Of a stretch of DNA of 64,000 nucleotides, positions 19,201 through 28,756 are shown piece by piece (positions within the stretch are counted from its first letter, which is position 1; every line of letters starts with the position of its first letter). A program made the translations under genes and the position numbers. The notes below the pieces were generated by a model, which had not been told where the DNA came from, did no database searches, and saw only the letters and a program-made list of their open reading frames with translations. Source of the stretch: Gracilariopsis chorda (Eukaryota > Rhodophyta > Florideophyceae > Gracilariales > Gracilariaceae); contig NBIV01000047.1 in NCBI GenBank assembly GCA_003194525.1, positions 248,001 to 312,000 of the forward strand, in the 5' to 3' direction.

Positions 19201-22200
19201 CATGTCGATCCTTTGAATAGCTTCGATCTTGAAAGCTATTTTGCGTCCTTCGCGGCCAGGTCGAACCTCGGGCAAGAAGCGGGAATCGACATCGTCCTTC
19301 ACGGTATGTAGAACTACTCTGCGTGTTCCCGGTGAGTCATGAGTTCTGTCTTCCAAGGTAATGGAAGGACAGTTTAACTGCCAGGACAGCACGCTCGTTT
19401 CACATGTACCATCCTGATACCTACTTGAATGCTTCCATGAAAGCCGGGTGGGATCCAATTCAATATTTGCGACTGAATCTGGAGTCGTGTCAGATCTCGA
19501 TGTCTCGTTCAAGATCTCTGCGGAGATGTAGTGCGTTTCGAGATTCAAGATAAATTCCTCCACATTGTGCCTCATTGGTTTTACTCGCTCGCCAGAAGCA
19601 TCGTGAATTATCTCTCGCTCCTCCAAAGCGTTGTCAGCTGCATCTGAACTTCTTTCCAAATCATCGGAGTCATCATCTGCTTCATTTACTGCAAACAAGA
19701 TGCCAATTACCATTTGAATGACCTGTATTTGGCTAGGGGCAACGAAGACGGAAGCTCTACGTAAGACTTCTATGGACCATTTCTCTCGCGTTCGTTGCTC
19801 TTGTCCAGATGATGAACTTGTAACATCTGTGTAGTGGCTCAAGTCCACATCAATTCCACGGATTAGTACAATCCACGGATTGACTCTGGTACTGTGAATT
19901 TCATCGGTTCTTGCACCGTCTCCTAGTGCATATGAACTTCTCGAAAGGACTTGCCCTTCCCTCATTGATATCACTTGACCTCTTGATGAAATCGTGGCAG
20001 TTATGTGAGATGAAGTTATGCATATAGCTTCAGCACTCGCAGGGCTACATGGAAAGATTAGCGTCAGATTCCACCCCTGCAGCGTGAGTGGTTTACTTTC
20101 TTGGACTTCTGGCGACCTATTTGGCGGACTCTTCTTCTCAAGCCTAGATGAACCTCCTGTGCATTGAACTGTTTCTTGCAGTTTGCTTTGAAAGGAATGT
20201 ACCAAGCTGGACACCCGTGTGAAAAATGAGCTCAGCCATACAAACTGCAATGACGACAAATGCAAGTTCGTTGAGCCATGCGAGGTTACATAGGTAACTG
20301 CCCTATGCTTCGATGAATGCTTGTTTGTGGTTGTTACGCATCGCAAAACGTTCTGGTACAGGGAAGAAGAATCACTGAAATCCCTTACCTCGAGAGCATC
20401 TATAAAAACGCTGCTCACATGCCCTTGGCGCATCCATTGCAGGTTTTCTCCAGTCATTAGAATGCGTGCATCATTCATTTTGCATCGTAATGCTGCTCGA
20501 TGGATTTGCACGCAAACGTCCACAGATCCATCCTCATCAATTTCAGTTGATTCTTGATTAAGCAATGGCCGGTGGGTGGTCTTATCCACACTTCCCGTAT
20601 ATTCCAGTGAGGTGTTGATGGTCTTGACAGCGGATAAAATCCTTGAAAGACCATCTAGGGATAAGGTTATGCTCAGTTTGTCTATATCGGAGTGTACTGT
20701 TTGCAAAAGAGGTCTTCTTCCTTCCTCTTCTTCTTCAGTGTCAATAAACATCGAGACAACCCCGAGAGTTATTGCACTACGATGCAGTGCCTCAAAGAAT
20801 TCTATACGCTGAGCTCGAACCACATGTCTCCGCCCACCACCCCATTCGTACACAGCATTCCGACTGTGCAACTTCAAAAGCTCAGAGGTGTTTCCTCTCT
20901 TGTCGGCATCTCGAATCTCGAAGTCCATTGAAGGCACATCCACTGTCCATGCAATAGTTTTCGCTATAGAACTGGAGGATGCGTCCTGTGCTGGATCTGA
21001 GAATGAACCTAACCTGTTCTGCTCTTTGGACCGGAATCTCCGCTGAACACCAAGTGCAGCGTTGATGAGTGATCCTGCTTGTGGTATCTCTAAGAATCCC
21101 GTGAAATCATCGAATCTCAATCTCATATGACCTCCATTTACCTCAACATTGATATCTACACCAATCTGAAAAATGTTTAACTCCATAGATTCCGATGTTA
21201 CAGGACTGGAGGCCAGCGTATGCTCAGATTGGAGAATCGAAAAAGGACGTTTGTATGCACTTAAATTCATCTTACAGTGACTTTGGGTTCGACGGTATGC
21301 GCCATTTGCTTGAATTTCGAAGTGAATATCAGCAAAACTGCACGTTGTCTCTATAGAAGATGTGCTCTCATTATCGGCAACCATCTTGACAACAACCACA
21401 AGCCCGCGTATATGGATAGATGACGTCAAATGAAACGCTGGACCTGAGATAGACGTGACGTTTTGCAATTTCATTCGCTCCGATTCCACGGTTCCCTTAT
21501 CAGCACCGCTTAACACGCATTGCAAATCTTGAATGAAAGCCACGCCATGTCTCAATCTTCGTAATCCATGATCGGTCATATCGTCGAATAAAGCCTTGGA
21601 CGATTCCATCGAAAACGCCATTGTTACCTGATTGTCGTAGGCGAGCTTATATATTTTTGCTTCCACAAACGGGTTCTTTTTCTTAGCACTAGAACTTGAG
21701 CCAGAACATAAGTCTTGTCTTCTTTGCCAGACACAACGTTCTCCATCCAGAAGGCGGATGTCATTGATGGCAAGTGACCCGGTATAAGCTTCCAAAGAAG
21801 AGTCCGCCTCGGCCTTTAGAGTAGGAGCGTGGACGTCCAAGATGAATATATCATTGTGGTCGGTCAGTATGATTGAAATCAACTCACTAGCAATTCCAAA
21901 CCTTATCTTCGACCACGTGGTTGCAAAGTCTGACAGTTCCGAAGCCGTGTCTGCGTTCCCATATTCAGCGACAGCGAGAGAATGTTTCAGTTCCTCAGCA
22001 AGCTCTTCCTGTTCATTTGACATATTACCACTGTGCAGTGCCCACCCAAGCCAATCTCGGGTTGCAAATGATGACACTTCATCAGCCATTGCATGTTTCC
22101 TTGCTTGATCGCGAAGATGAAGGATAGCTTCAGCATCGAGACAGTCCTCCAATCTAATGAGGCGTTCTGATTCAGTGGCAGTAGCGAGTGTCTTAAGGCG

Positions 22201-23130
22201 CTTAACATGCAGTTCTTTGTACTCAACGAAAATCCTCGCTTTTCGACGTGCTTCAGCTTCGGATATATGCGTTGAACGCTCGAAAAAGGCTGATGATGCA
22301 CAGCGGACCGCATACTTCAACCAGGAACGGGGGTCTTCAGCGATGGATGTGTTGGGACGTTGATGTAGGTAGGCGAAGCGCCATCGCGACGCTCGCATGG
22401 ACAATGTATGCAGAAAGTTCGGTAGCGAGGCATCTACGCTCAATTTGAAGTTTGGCATGTTTAGGTTCACATGCCACGCTCCGCCCACAAAAGCAGCGCC
22501 AAAGGTGACTGACAAGTCCGAGAATGAAAGCACGGGGTTAGACGAATGCGAAGAGACACAGAATGATATCCCGGAGGCAACAACGAGCTTGTCCAAATCA
22601 CCACGAGTTGTCGACCGAGGAGTTGGCGTTGTGGATAACTGTTTGAGACGAAAGACACCAACTTGACCGGATGCAAACTTGAGCTCAATGGTAACATTGG
22701 TTACATGCATTTCCAAGCGATCTAACAACATAGGCAAGAAACGAAAGAGCATGCGCGATATTGGACTTTTCCCTCTCTCTCCTTCTGCAAGATGTCGTTT
22801 CTTCTCCTGCTCGGATTCAGATCGAAAGGCTTCGAATACCGATTGCTGCGATGATGCAAAAGGCACCTCTTCCAGAGACAAATGGATATCATCTGCTTCT
22901 ATTCGAACTGGAGACGAATATATATTCGTCCACGGAACGTGCGCAGAAAGGCTCCCAACGTTACCTCCGGTAACCTGCAGTGGCAAGTCGTGCAGAATGA
23001 AAAAAGAGGGTGCAACATGCACATCTTCAAGATGTAACTTTCCTCGTAACAGGTTAAACCGCAGGGATTCTCGCAGGCGGGGGAAGTGACGAACCACAGC
23101 ATCGACGACTAGATTCTGAAAGATTCCCAT
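16255..23130 (-). CDS. Chorein/VPS13-family bridge-like lipid transfer protein
   Basis: 2,291 aa in one uninterrupted exon. The N-terminus is a chorein domain: VVRHFPRLRESLRFNLLRGKLHLEDVHV, with GNVGSLSAHVPWTNIYSSPVRIEADDIHL at about residues 54-83, matching the VPS13/ATG2 pattern (GxIGxLxLxIPWxxLxSxPV). Proteins of this class form long grooved rods that move phospholipids between membranes at contact sites. The rest is low in recognised domains but rich in alternating strands, as expected for repeating beta-groove segments. It is shorter than typical VPS13 (3,000 aa or more), and I could not identify a VAB/SHR-BD or PH-like C-terminal module, so it may be a reduced VPS13 or another bridge-like family member. 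It is divergent from the CENP-C-motif gene across a 687-bp shared spacer. Confidence 0.8.
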   Translation of the reverse strand: MGIFQNLVVDAVVRHFPRLRESLRFNLLRGKLHLEDVHVAPSFFILHDLPLQVTGGNVGSLSAHVPWTNIYSSPVRIEADDIHLSLEEVPFASSQQSVFEAFRSESEQEKKRHLAEGERGKSPISRMLFRFLPMLLDRLEMHVTNVTIELKFASGQVGVFRLKQLSTTPTPRSTTRGDLDKLVVASGISFCVSSHSSNPVLSFSDLSVTFGAAFVGGAWHVNLNMPNFKLSVDASLPNFLHTLSMRASRWRFAYLHQRPNTSIAEDPRSWLKYAVRCASSAFFERSTHISEAEARRKARIFVEYKELHVKRLKTLATATESERLIRLEDCLDAEAILHLRDQARKHAMADEVSSFATRDWLGWALHSGNMSNEQEELAEELKHSLAVAEYGNADTASELSDFATTWSKIRFGIASELISIILTDHNDIFILDVHAPTLKAEADSSLEAYTGSLAINDIRLLDGERCVWQRRQDLCSGSSSSAKKKNPFVEAKIYKLAYDNQVTMAFSMESSKALFDDMTDHGLRRLRHGVAFIQDLQCVLSGADKGTVESERMKLQNVTSISGPAFHLTSSIHIRGLVVVVKMVADNESTSSIETTCSFADIHFEIQANGAYRRTQSHCKMNLSAYKRPFSILQSEHTLASSPVTSESMELNIFQIGVDINVEVNGGHMRLRFDDFTGFLEIPQAGSLINAALGVQRRFRSKEQNRLGSFSDPAQDASSSSIAKTIAWTVDVPSMDFEIRDADKRGNTSELLKLHSRNAVYEWGGGRRHVVRAQRIEFFEALHRSAITLGVVSMFIDTEEEEEGRRPLLQTVHSDIDKLSITLSLDGLSRILSAVKTINTSLEYTGSVDKTTHRPLLNQESTEIDEDGSVDVCVQIHRAALRCKMNDARILMTGENLQWMRQGHVSSVFIDALEVRDFSDSSSLYQNVLRCVTTTNKHSSKHRAVTYVTSHGSTNLHLSSLQFVWLSSFFTRVSSLVHSFQSKLQETVQCTGGSSRLEKKSPPNRSPEVQESKPLTLQGWNLTLIFPCSPASAEAICITSSHITATISSRGQVISMREGQVLSRSSYALGDGARTDEIHSTRVNPWIVLIRGIDVDLSHYTDVTSSSSGQEQRTREKWSIEVLRRASVFVAPSQIQVIQMVIGILFAVNEADDDSDDLERSSDAADNALEEREIIHDASGERVKPMRHNVEEFILNLETHYISAEILNETSRSDTTPDSVANIELDPTRLSWKHSSRYQDGTCETSVLSWQLNCPSITLEDRTHDSPGTRRVVLHTVKDDVDSRFLPEVRPGREGRKIAFKIEAIQRIDMNSGTSSSYAISLHRAQIAVRPTLGLALIEFWEKCFASPPLCADGDRQSSHESDVGSCFSQQYDDDGTENAVATKAIAKEAPTSACGTSPRVRHPPCSKVTISLISSNILLFNGHTETDRPAVDIFLESGRVVVLKNDEEQLVDGSKINLRSVIVSLFRYGTDVYRTYESGTSGALQKSFWAHPSGIERYGYGTLVAKQNLLYDSAISTFGSPQQKQPYPINRSSMPRNASFGTTEVLIQVPNINVKLPVIEHNRIIVNVPNVTIESPLESLLEFILMLSDLELIPELNSIEGPDIVHLPEIQATIGNISIRTRVETTAALLSEHELVRNHATVRLRGSACLVVAEKFQAIEARVSASGDVVDEERGICDPILSQSTVCLEASTSQPRILKIRADRLLRIALSPLTVRASTGIAFATSEAIAKYGSSSGANPNHNDSNELLSRAEIYLSVPGFIVRCFAEQPRAQLLRLVFRDVQCFVMYPAAIEHEAKAEVSIRDIQLEDTISPHLQQSGIRESRSQFWTTIVSCLREYNREETHTRSPYISRIRTTSQYPQLLRGSSRGEEQPSVPVQPIFFCDMSWYLPFEGVKAQLGGAGLDIKINMGIFPTFVEWFGTLTHEFYAVQRAQKHSPSSSSASTKSFPVCVDHIVVEPVRVQLCVSAPPKDLQLAVTQKLFSWFLGAETADGVGFYLPRVVFTGDFGSVEQFTRTFSSSYITALQSRYMLKQFLFLAPQLARMARVLLTSWARRRSRVALITWEERSVGRQGSAQNSTAGIGLLGAVLETQFGLGTHIRAAHDIEIASEDYVPQASTAPVHDDSQVLETIDISDRNARAEGDSLDGRRLFLWLRTHDHRIPRNERFEQCFSFSQAVTMLVTSRFFLFVNRGTRTIQEPIITRASIAEYHISGKRITIVTVRSDRISPARFAALQRERDAPSLARHLRSLPRISQIQMHEIECISEEYASWLLQQLPAQNENLRSLLYPSR

Positions 23131-23817
23131 TTGTGTGTCTGTTTACGGGCTAAACGAGATTTGTTTGAAGAGTTGAACGGCAGCCGTTGCTCTCGCACAG
23201 CTGGTACAGACAAGACGGCGGCGAAGAGTCTGGAAAGCGTCACCAGTCATTGGGGCGGCAGTGCCTAATTGAAGCTTTTCACGCTATCGAAGGACGTAAA
23301 ACGCTTTATGAGCGCAGCTGCGCAGCTTCACATGATCGATATCTCATGTAGGGAAGTGCGTGAGGTCGCTCTGATTCCGGTAAAGGATGCAAGGGTGCAT
23401 TTCGAATAGCGAACCCGTGTAGGGGCTGTGTGCAAGTCGACCTCCGTCATGCGTAACAATCTGTTGAAATCCGCCGCTCACACCACTTCTCCATATCGCC
23501 AAGATTCCAGTCAACTACGTGTACACGGTGCTCACAACGTGTCTTTGCTGGCCAATTACAACGCTTCGCACGTGGCGTACACGGCTTACAGGTGTTTGTC
23601 CGGAGAGCGCCGCGTTCGGAGCATGGCACAGTACGGAACGGGCCGGGAATTTTGAAATTTGAAATGCTTCAAACTCGGCGCCGAAGCGAAAAGCAGAAGC
23701 TCATTATTCAAACCTTGAACCTCACCTTATGCCCCCTCCAATCGAAAGCAACACCTCACCCTCATATCAGACGCACCTGGCGCTTATTCTCTCCCCGTCC
23801 CCATCTTCCGCCGAACC
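23131..23817. promoter_or_regulatory. Shared divergent promoter region (VPS13-like / CENP-C-motif gene)
   Basis: This 687-bp spacer between two divergent starts must contain both promoters unless distant sites are used. No TATA box or repeat could be identified with confidence. Short ORFs inside are unsupported. Confidence 0.45.
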
Positions 23818-26800
23818 ATGGAGCCGAACAATACCCCCTTCCAGGTGCTCCCGGCCTCCCTTCCACAATCAACCATCGCCCCGAAACCCAAACAACTTCT
23901 TCGTCTCCCCGACTTAGACAAACTCCCACTATCTGAAGTGTCAGTACCGCCAAACAACGCCGCAGGAGTACAATGCTTTTCCGACTTTGTCAACGCCGTT
24001 CGAAAAGACAAGTCCAATGTTAATGACGTGCAACCTGCCGTAGTCGATCGCGACCAACCGTTCCTCGTTCGCGGTAAAGCGTTTCGTTTCGTCGGCGTGC
24101 CAATTGCCGAATCCGAATGTTCTTATCAGTCCGATTCGACCGAGTCATCCGCCTCGTTTTTTCAGGAAGCCGACAAATCGCTCACGTCAAACCCAGCAGA
24201 ACAAACAGAGAATAGAGACCGCGCGAACAACGTCCAGACCTCAGCGCAGGTCGAGGAATCTCAGCACATCGACGAAGCGGAACAACATGCCACCCCCGCC
24301 CAGTCATGGGCACCGGTCAGCCCTCAGAAAGGTATACTCCGCCAACCGTCCGAAGCACCGTCATCTTCCCCGAAACCTCTCGTATACGACTATGCATCCA
24401 CTGCTTCTCCCGCCTCCCGCAGAGTGTCTACGGTCTCGTTCCTTCCGTCACCGAGAAGGGTATCCATGCATCGCAGACTTTCTCATGATGCTAGTGTGCA
24501 GGTAGAACTGCCAGTTGACGACAATCAGCCAAGCGAAAGTCGGATAGCCGCATCTGCGAAGAAGATCAGGAGACGTCGTAGTAGTATGCAATCCAGGAGA
24601 ACAAGTCTCACTTCCATCAGAGGACCTACTACATACGCTGGATTTCAACCCGTGGGCTTCACTGACGCGGGTGCAATGCTGTGCGAATGGAATGGAACCC
24701 AGTTCGAACTTGTTGTGGATGACATCGAACCAGAAGAACAGGTTGGCACTCAATGCCAACCGCTAGATATCGAGGTTGAAATGGATCTTCTTTTCGAGAA
24801 TATGAATGAGTATGACGATGATGAATCGGAAAGTGTCTTGGAAGTAGAGCAATTGCGCTCTGAGGCAGTTCCGCCGCTGTCTCATATCGTTACGAAGCCC
24901 ACTCTAGGGAATCAGTGCAGTCATGGTACTGGTGTTGAATCCCTTCCCATTCCGGTGGCGTCGCTCCCAGACATACCCGCCACTCCAGGAGCATCAGCTA
25001 TTGCTAGTGTGCACACTATGCAAGGAAGCAAGACGGCTCCACGGCCAATCAACGCGGATTCGAACGCCGTTCACAATGCCGCGAGAAAGGGGGCCCAGTG
25101 CAGACGCTCTGAGGTTCGGGGTATCGGCGCTCCGTCTCCCGCTCCGTCTCCCGCTCCGTCTCCCGCTCCGAATTCTGTCTCTGCACCCGTCACCGGCAAT
25201 AAGAGTAGTACAGCTACCCGGGGCCCTCGATCTGGCATATCTGGCGCACACACCCCAAGCCGCAGGAATGACACAGCGTCTCCCGAGCATTTGGAAACGC
25301 CTTCCAGCCACAGTCACGCTCCGATAACCGGTGATGTTTCGCTGAATGCATCACCACAACATGATGTGTTTTGTACTGCTCAGGAAGAAGAACTTGTTGA
25401 AGCCGCTGTTGTTGCAGGTGTCGACCTTGACGATGATGAAGAAATCATTGCTAGCACGGCCCATGCAGCAATTGCTCGGTCTTCGTACCCTCCATTTGCG
25501 TTGGTCGAGCATGTCCTTGGATCCTTGTCCAAGGACTTTGATACCCCCGAGAACTCTGATAACCTCATGGATAAAACTCCAAAAAGCTGTACTGCTAGAC
25601 AAGGGGATTCTTCTTCTCAATTCATAGAGGAGACGGAACGTTCTGTTCCCGAAGGAAGGGTGCAAGAATCCTCAAATCTGAGTGTGGGTACGGGAGCACC
25701 TGGCACTGCAGAGCCCAGTGATCGAAGCGCCGCGCACGCAGCTCCACAAGAAGAGCCGCAACCAAGAACATCTGAAAGGCGAGATGCAGTTATCGATGTC
25801 GATGCTGTCCCAGATACTAATGGGGAAGGGGAGAAGCACGAATCCCATGCCGTAGAGGAGGCTACCGTACCAACTGGACCCGTAAACCGAACATCATCAC
25901 ATTCGACCCCCAGAAATGCCGTTCCTGGCCCGATGATGACTTCGGCTCCACCGTCGACAGCTGCTCCACCTAGCAGCAGGTCTAAAGAGCTAAGGATTGA
26001 ACATTTGGCGCCGATTTCAGCACCGGAATCAGTTCCAAAGGAGAACAAAGCAGTGGATGGCACTTCAAGGACGGAGAATGTGCCAGACCGCAAACCAAGA
26101 GGGCAGAAATTGCATTTGAATATGTTTCAGGTTGATATTAAGCCTAAAGTGACTGCCTACCAGTTGGCTATCCTTAAGACAATCACCCCGAACACCAAGG
26201 CTAAGCTCGACAGTTTAAGAGAATCGAATGTGGACATTCATCCCAGAACATTAGCTACGCCTATGAACGATGTTGTCAGGAACCTTGATGTCGGAAGAGC
26301 AAGTTCACGTTCTGGTCGATCGCATTCAAGGAACGAGCATGGGACTTCTCCTGACGATGCACCATGTGAAGAAAATTCTTCTAAATTGAATGCGCAGAGA
26401 CCTAGTGAATCGTATGCCGGAAGCTCCAAGAAACCGCGCAGCATGAAAGCAGACGTCCCTCGCTATGGAGACTTGCGACTCGCGAAAGTGGACACAAATC
26501 AGCCTTGTATTCAGGTGGATGGGAGCTTCAGATCGTCTGGATTGCAGCATCAGACAACTGACGTTGGAAGCGCTCGTGGTGAGGGCTCGGTGATGGCCAT
26601 TGAACCGAAGCAACCAGAAGTGCTTCGAAGAATGTCTGGTGCTGCTCCGACGCCATCATTTGCCAATGTTCAACCCGAAGTGGAAGTTATCGAATTGGAT
26701 TGTTCTGACAATGACAAAGCTGACGCGGAAGAGAATCCCCTTGCTGATACTGCTTTCAGTGGACTAGTATCTCCAGCACCTCTTGCGAGGCGGATTACGC

Positions 26801-27723
26801 CTAGACAGAGTACTGTGGGGGCAGTCGAGGTTCAGGACACAAATGAAGACCCCCCTACAGTTAAAGCCTCGAGGACGAGTTCGAAACAAGCAAGCACTAA
26901 GAGTAGGAGAACATCTTCTAGACTGAGGTCACGGAAGTCCAGGGCACACTCATCCAGTAGAATCAATGTTACCTTGAGCGAACGGATTGAGATGCAAACC
27001 CAGAAGAATTCGGCATCTGAACATCACTCATCCAAAGCGGCAAACGAGGATGATCAACAGCCTCAACAGGATGTAGTGTATGAGGCCCCTCTAGGGGACG
27101 ACGGATTCGCTGATGATGCTGATTTCGACGAAGCATGTGGAGCGGAGGATATGGTTCATGACGAACTAGATGGTGACTTTAATATCGAACCACCAGAAAC
27201 CCAGACTGCAGTCAAAGAGGAACAGAAACGCTCTAGGTCATTGTCTGTATCTACTACGAAGAAATCACGTGCTAACGACTCATGTAGTGCGGAAACCACG
27301 GACGCTCCTCTGCTGAACAGCGACAGCAAAGAGGACGAATCCCCTGTTCGGAAGGAATTTTTGTTAACACCAACTGTTTCTGAAGCTAACGTTGAAGACT
27401 CACCTTCTCCAGTGATCCGCAAGAAACTGCGGAAGCCATCGAAGAAGAAGGGAGTAAAGAAGACGAAGAAATCCGGAGCATCACGAAGGGGACAGAAGAG
27501 ACAATGGCGTGAACTTGCGCACTTGCCAACGCAAGAAGTGCGGAAAGATGATGGTCCAGGCCCAAGACGCAGCAAAAGACAACGGTTTCCGCGACTCAAG
27601 TACTGGAAGAACGAAGTGGTTGCATATGAACGTCGTGTTAGTCAGGTGATGCCCACAGTTTCGCAAGTATTAGTTGATGTTGGAGAAACAGATAGTGAAG
27701 AGTCGTGGATGCCAAGAGCGTGA
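23818..27723 (+). CDS. CENP-C-motif protein, candidate kinetochore CENP-C or KNL2
   Basis: 1,301 aa from an ATG in a good context (accATGg). Most of the protein is disordered, Ser/Pro/Glu-rich, with a PSPA repeat at about residues 440-450 and basic Arg/Ser patches. Near the C-terminus, residues about 1250-1274 read RRSKRQRFPRLKYWKNE followed by VVAYERR. This fits the CENP-C motif (RRSxRxRxxPLxYWxxERxxY), with the key Tyr-Trp at about 1262-1263, which in CENP-C binds the acidic patch and C-terminal tail of the CENP-A nucleosome. A Lys-rich stretch precedes it. Only about 28 residues follow, so the cupin dimerisation domain usual in CENP-C is missing. KNL2 proteins of plants also end in such a motif but carry a SANTA domain, which I could not find. 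Identity as a centromere protein is inferred from the motif alone. Confidence 0.7.
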   Translation: MEPNNTPFQVLPASLPQSTIAPKPKQLLRLPDLDKLPLSEVSVPPNNAAGVQCFSDFVNAVRKDKSNVNDVQPAVVDRDQPFLVRGKAFRFVGVPIAESECSYQSDSTESSASFFQEADKSLTSNPAEQTENRDRANNVQTSAQVEESQHIDEAEQHATPAQSWAPVSPQKGILRQPSEAPSSSPKPLVYDYASTASPASRRVSTVSFLPSPRRVSMHRRLSHDASVQVELPVDDNQPSESRIAASAKKIRRRRSSMQSRRTSLTSIRGPTTYAGFQPVGFTDAGAMLCEWNGTQFELVVDDIEPEEQVGTQCQPLDIEVEMDLLFENMNEYDDDESESVLEVEQLRSEAVPPLSHIVTKPTLGNQCSHGTGVESLPIPVASLPDIPATPGASAIASVHTMQGSKTAPRPINADSNAVHNAARKGAQCRRSEVRGIGAPSPAPSPAPSPAPNSVSAPVTGNKSSTATRGPRSGISGAHTPSRRNDTASPEHLETPSSHSHAPITGDVSLNASPQHDVFCTAQEEELVEAAVVAGVDLDDDEEIIASTAHAAIARSSYPPFALVEHVLGSLSKDFDTPENSDNLMDKTPKSCTARQGDSSSQFIEETERSVPEGRVQESSNLSVGTGAPGTAEPSDRSAAHAAPQEEPQPRTSERRDAVIDVDAVPDTNGEGEKHESHAVEEATVPTGPVNRTSSHSTPRNAVPGPMMTSAPPSTAAPPSSRSKELRIEHLAPISAPESVPKENKAVDGTSRTENVPDRKPRGQKLHLNMFQVDIKPKVTAYQLAILKTITPNTKAKLDSLRESNVDIHPRTLATPMNDVVRNLDVGRASSRSGRSHSRNEHGTSPDDAPCEENSSKLNAQRPSESYAGSSKKPRSMKADVPRYGDLRLAKVDTNQPCIQVDGSFRSSGLQHQTTDVGSARGEGSVMAIEPKQPEVLRRMSGAAPTPSFANVQPEVEVIELDCSDNDKADAEENPLADTAFSGLVSPAPLARRITPRQSTVGAVEVQDTNEDPPTVKASRTSSKQASTKSRRTSSRLRSRKSRAHSSSRINVTLSERIEMQTQKNSASEHHSSKAANEDDQQPQQDVVYEAPLGDDGFADDADFDEACGAEDMVHDELDGDFNIEPPETQTAVKEEQKRSRSLSVSTTKKSRANDSCSAETTDAPLLNSDSKEDESPVRKEFLLTPTVSEANVEDSPSPVIRKKLRKPSKKKGVKKTKKSGASRRGQKRQWRELAHLPTQEVRKDDGPGPRRSKRQRFPRLKYWKNEVVAYERRVSQVMPTVSQVLVDVGETDSEESWMPRA

Positions 27724-28756
27724 ATTGTATGGTACTTTTGCAATCTTTGCCCTCGAGACCATTTCGTGCTTAGAAAGGGTCGAGGTTCTTGCTGTGTTTA
27801 GTCGTTGCGTTGTTATAAAAGCTGTGCTCAACAGAGAGCTGAGGATATTATTGGATGCTGCGACTCGTCCTTGCGGTGGCGCCTTGACCGGTTTGCGCCA
27901 CATGGCGCCGAATGCATATGCTGCCAACGTCTGTTCTTCACAATCGCATCAAGGGAGTGGTCCTGGATGCATGTTGACGTTGCTGACACAACATGTGCTA
28001 GACAATGCTGGCCTGCCACAAGCCGACTTGCATGTCTGCGCGTTTTGTATCTGACAACCATCTGGTGCGAAGTTGAGTACTCCAGTCCCAGTCACAGCTA
28101 AGGTGAGAATGCAGCATTGCTTTGCTTTCGTAATGCTTCTTTCTACAACCGCGTTGATGTGGGCGGTTGAACCACCATGTTACTACCCTGCCACGATCAT
28201 ACCTTGGGTGTCTGATCAAGCTTGCCAGTAAATGATTGTTCTATACAGTTTTTGTGAACTCCTATAGCTTTCATCTACCCTTCGTAGAACCTTGGATACA
28301 CATATGAGAAACAAACCAGGGTGAGACGCGATTGATCGTTTCGTTTAAGGCTTTCCCCGCCTTGTATCTAGTTCTGCCACGTTTACAACACAGTCACACA
28401 TGTGTCACCTTCTTGAAGTTCACCCTTTGTAGAATGATAATGAAGGCTGAAACGATCGGTTCACACGTCTGACGATACCGGGCTGTTTGTCTTGGTTACA
28501 CTTGGCGTGAGCCGATTGCTTGGAAACAGAAATTGTCAATCATTTTATTACATTGTGCTTCTCTGATTGGTCACTATTGGTAAACAATGGAAATGGTGAA
28601 CCTACAGCAAACAGTGAATGACGGATGTAGAACAACGTTGCATGTCATCGATAGAGTCCGGAGTCTAGAAATTCGCTCCCCTCCTCCAACACGTCGGACG
28701 TTCTTTATAGAGGCAGAGGCAGTTATACCGTTGATAGCGTCAAAAGTACGCGGCTG
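27724..28756. other. Intergenic region, nothing recognised
   Basis: About 1 kb between the CENP-C-motif gene and the DnaJ gene. Short ORFs on both strands have no domain or family resemblance. I looked in particular for a downstream exon encoding a cupin fold that could extend the CENP-C-motif gene and saw none. Confidence 0.5.
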
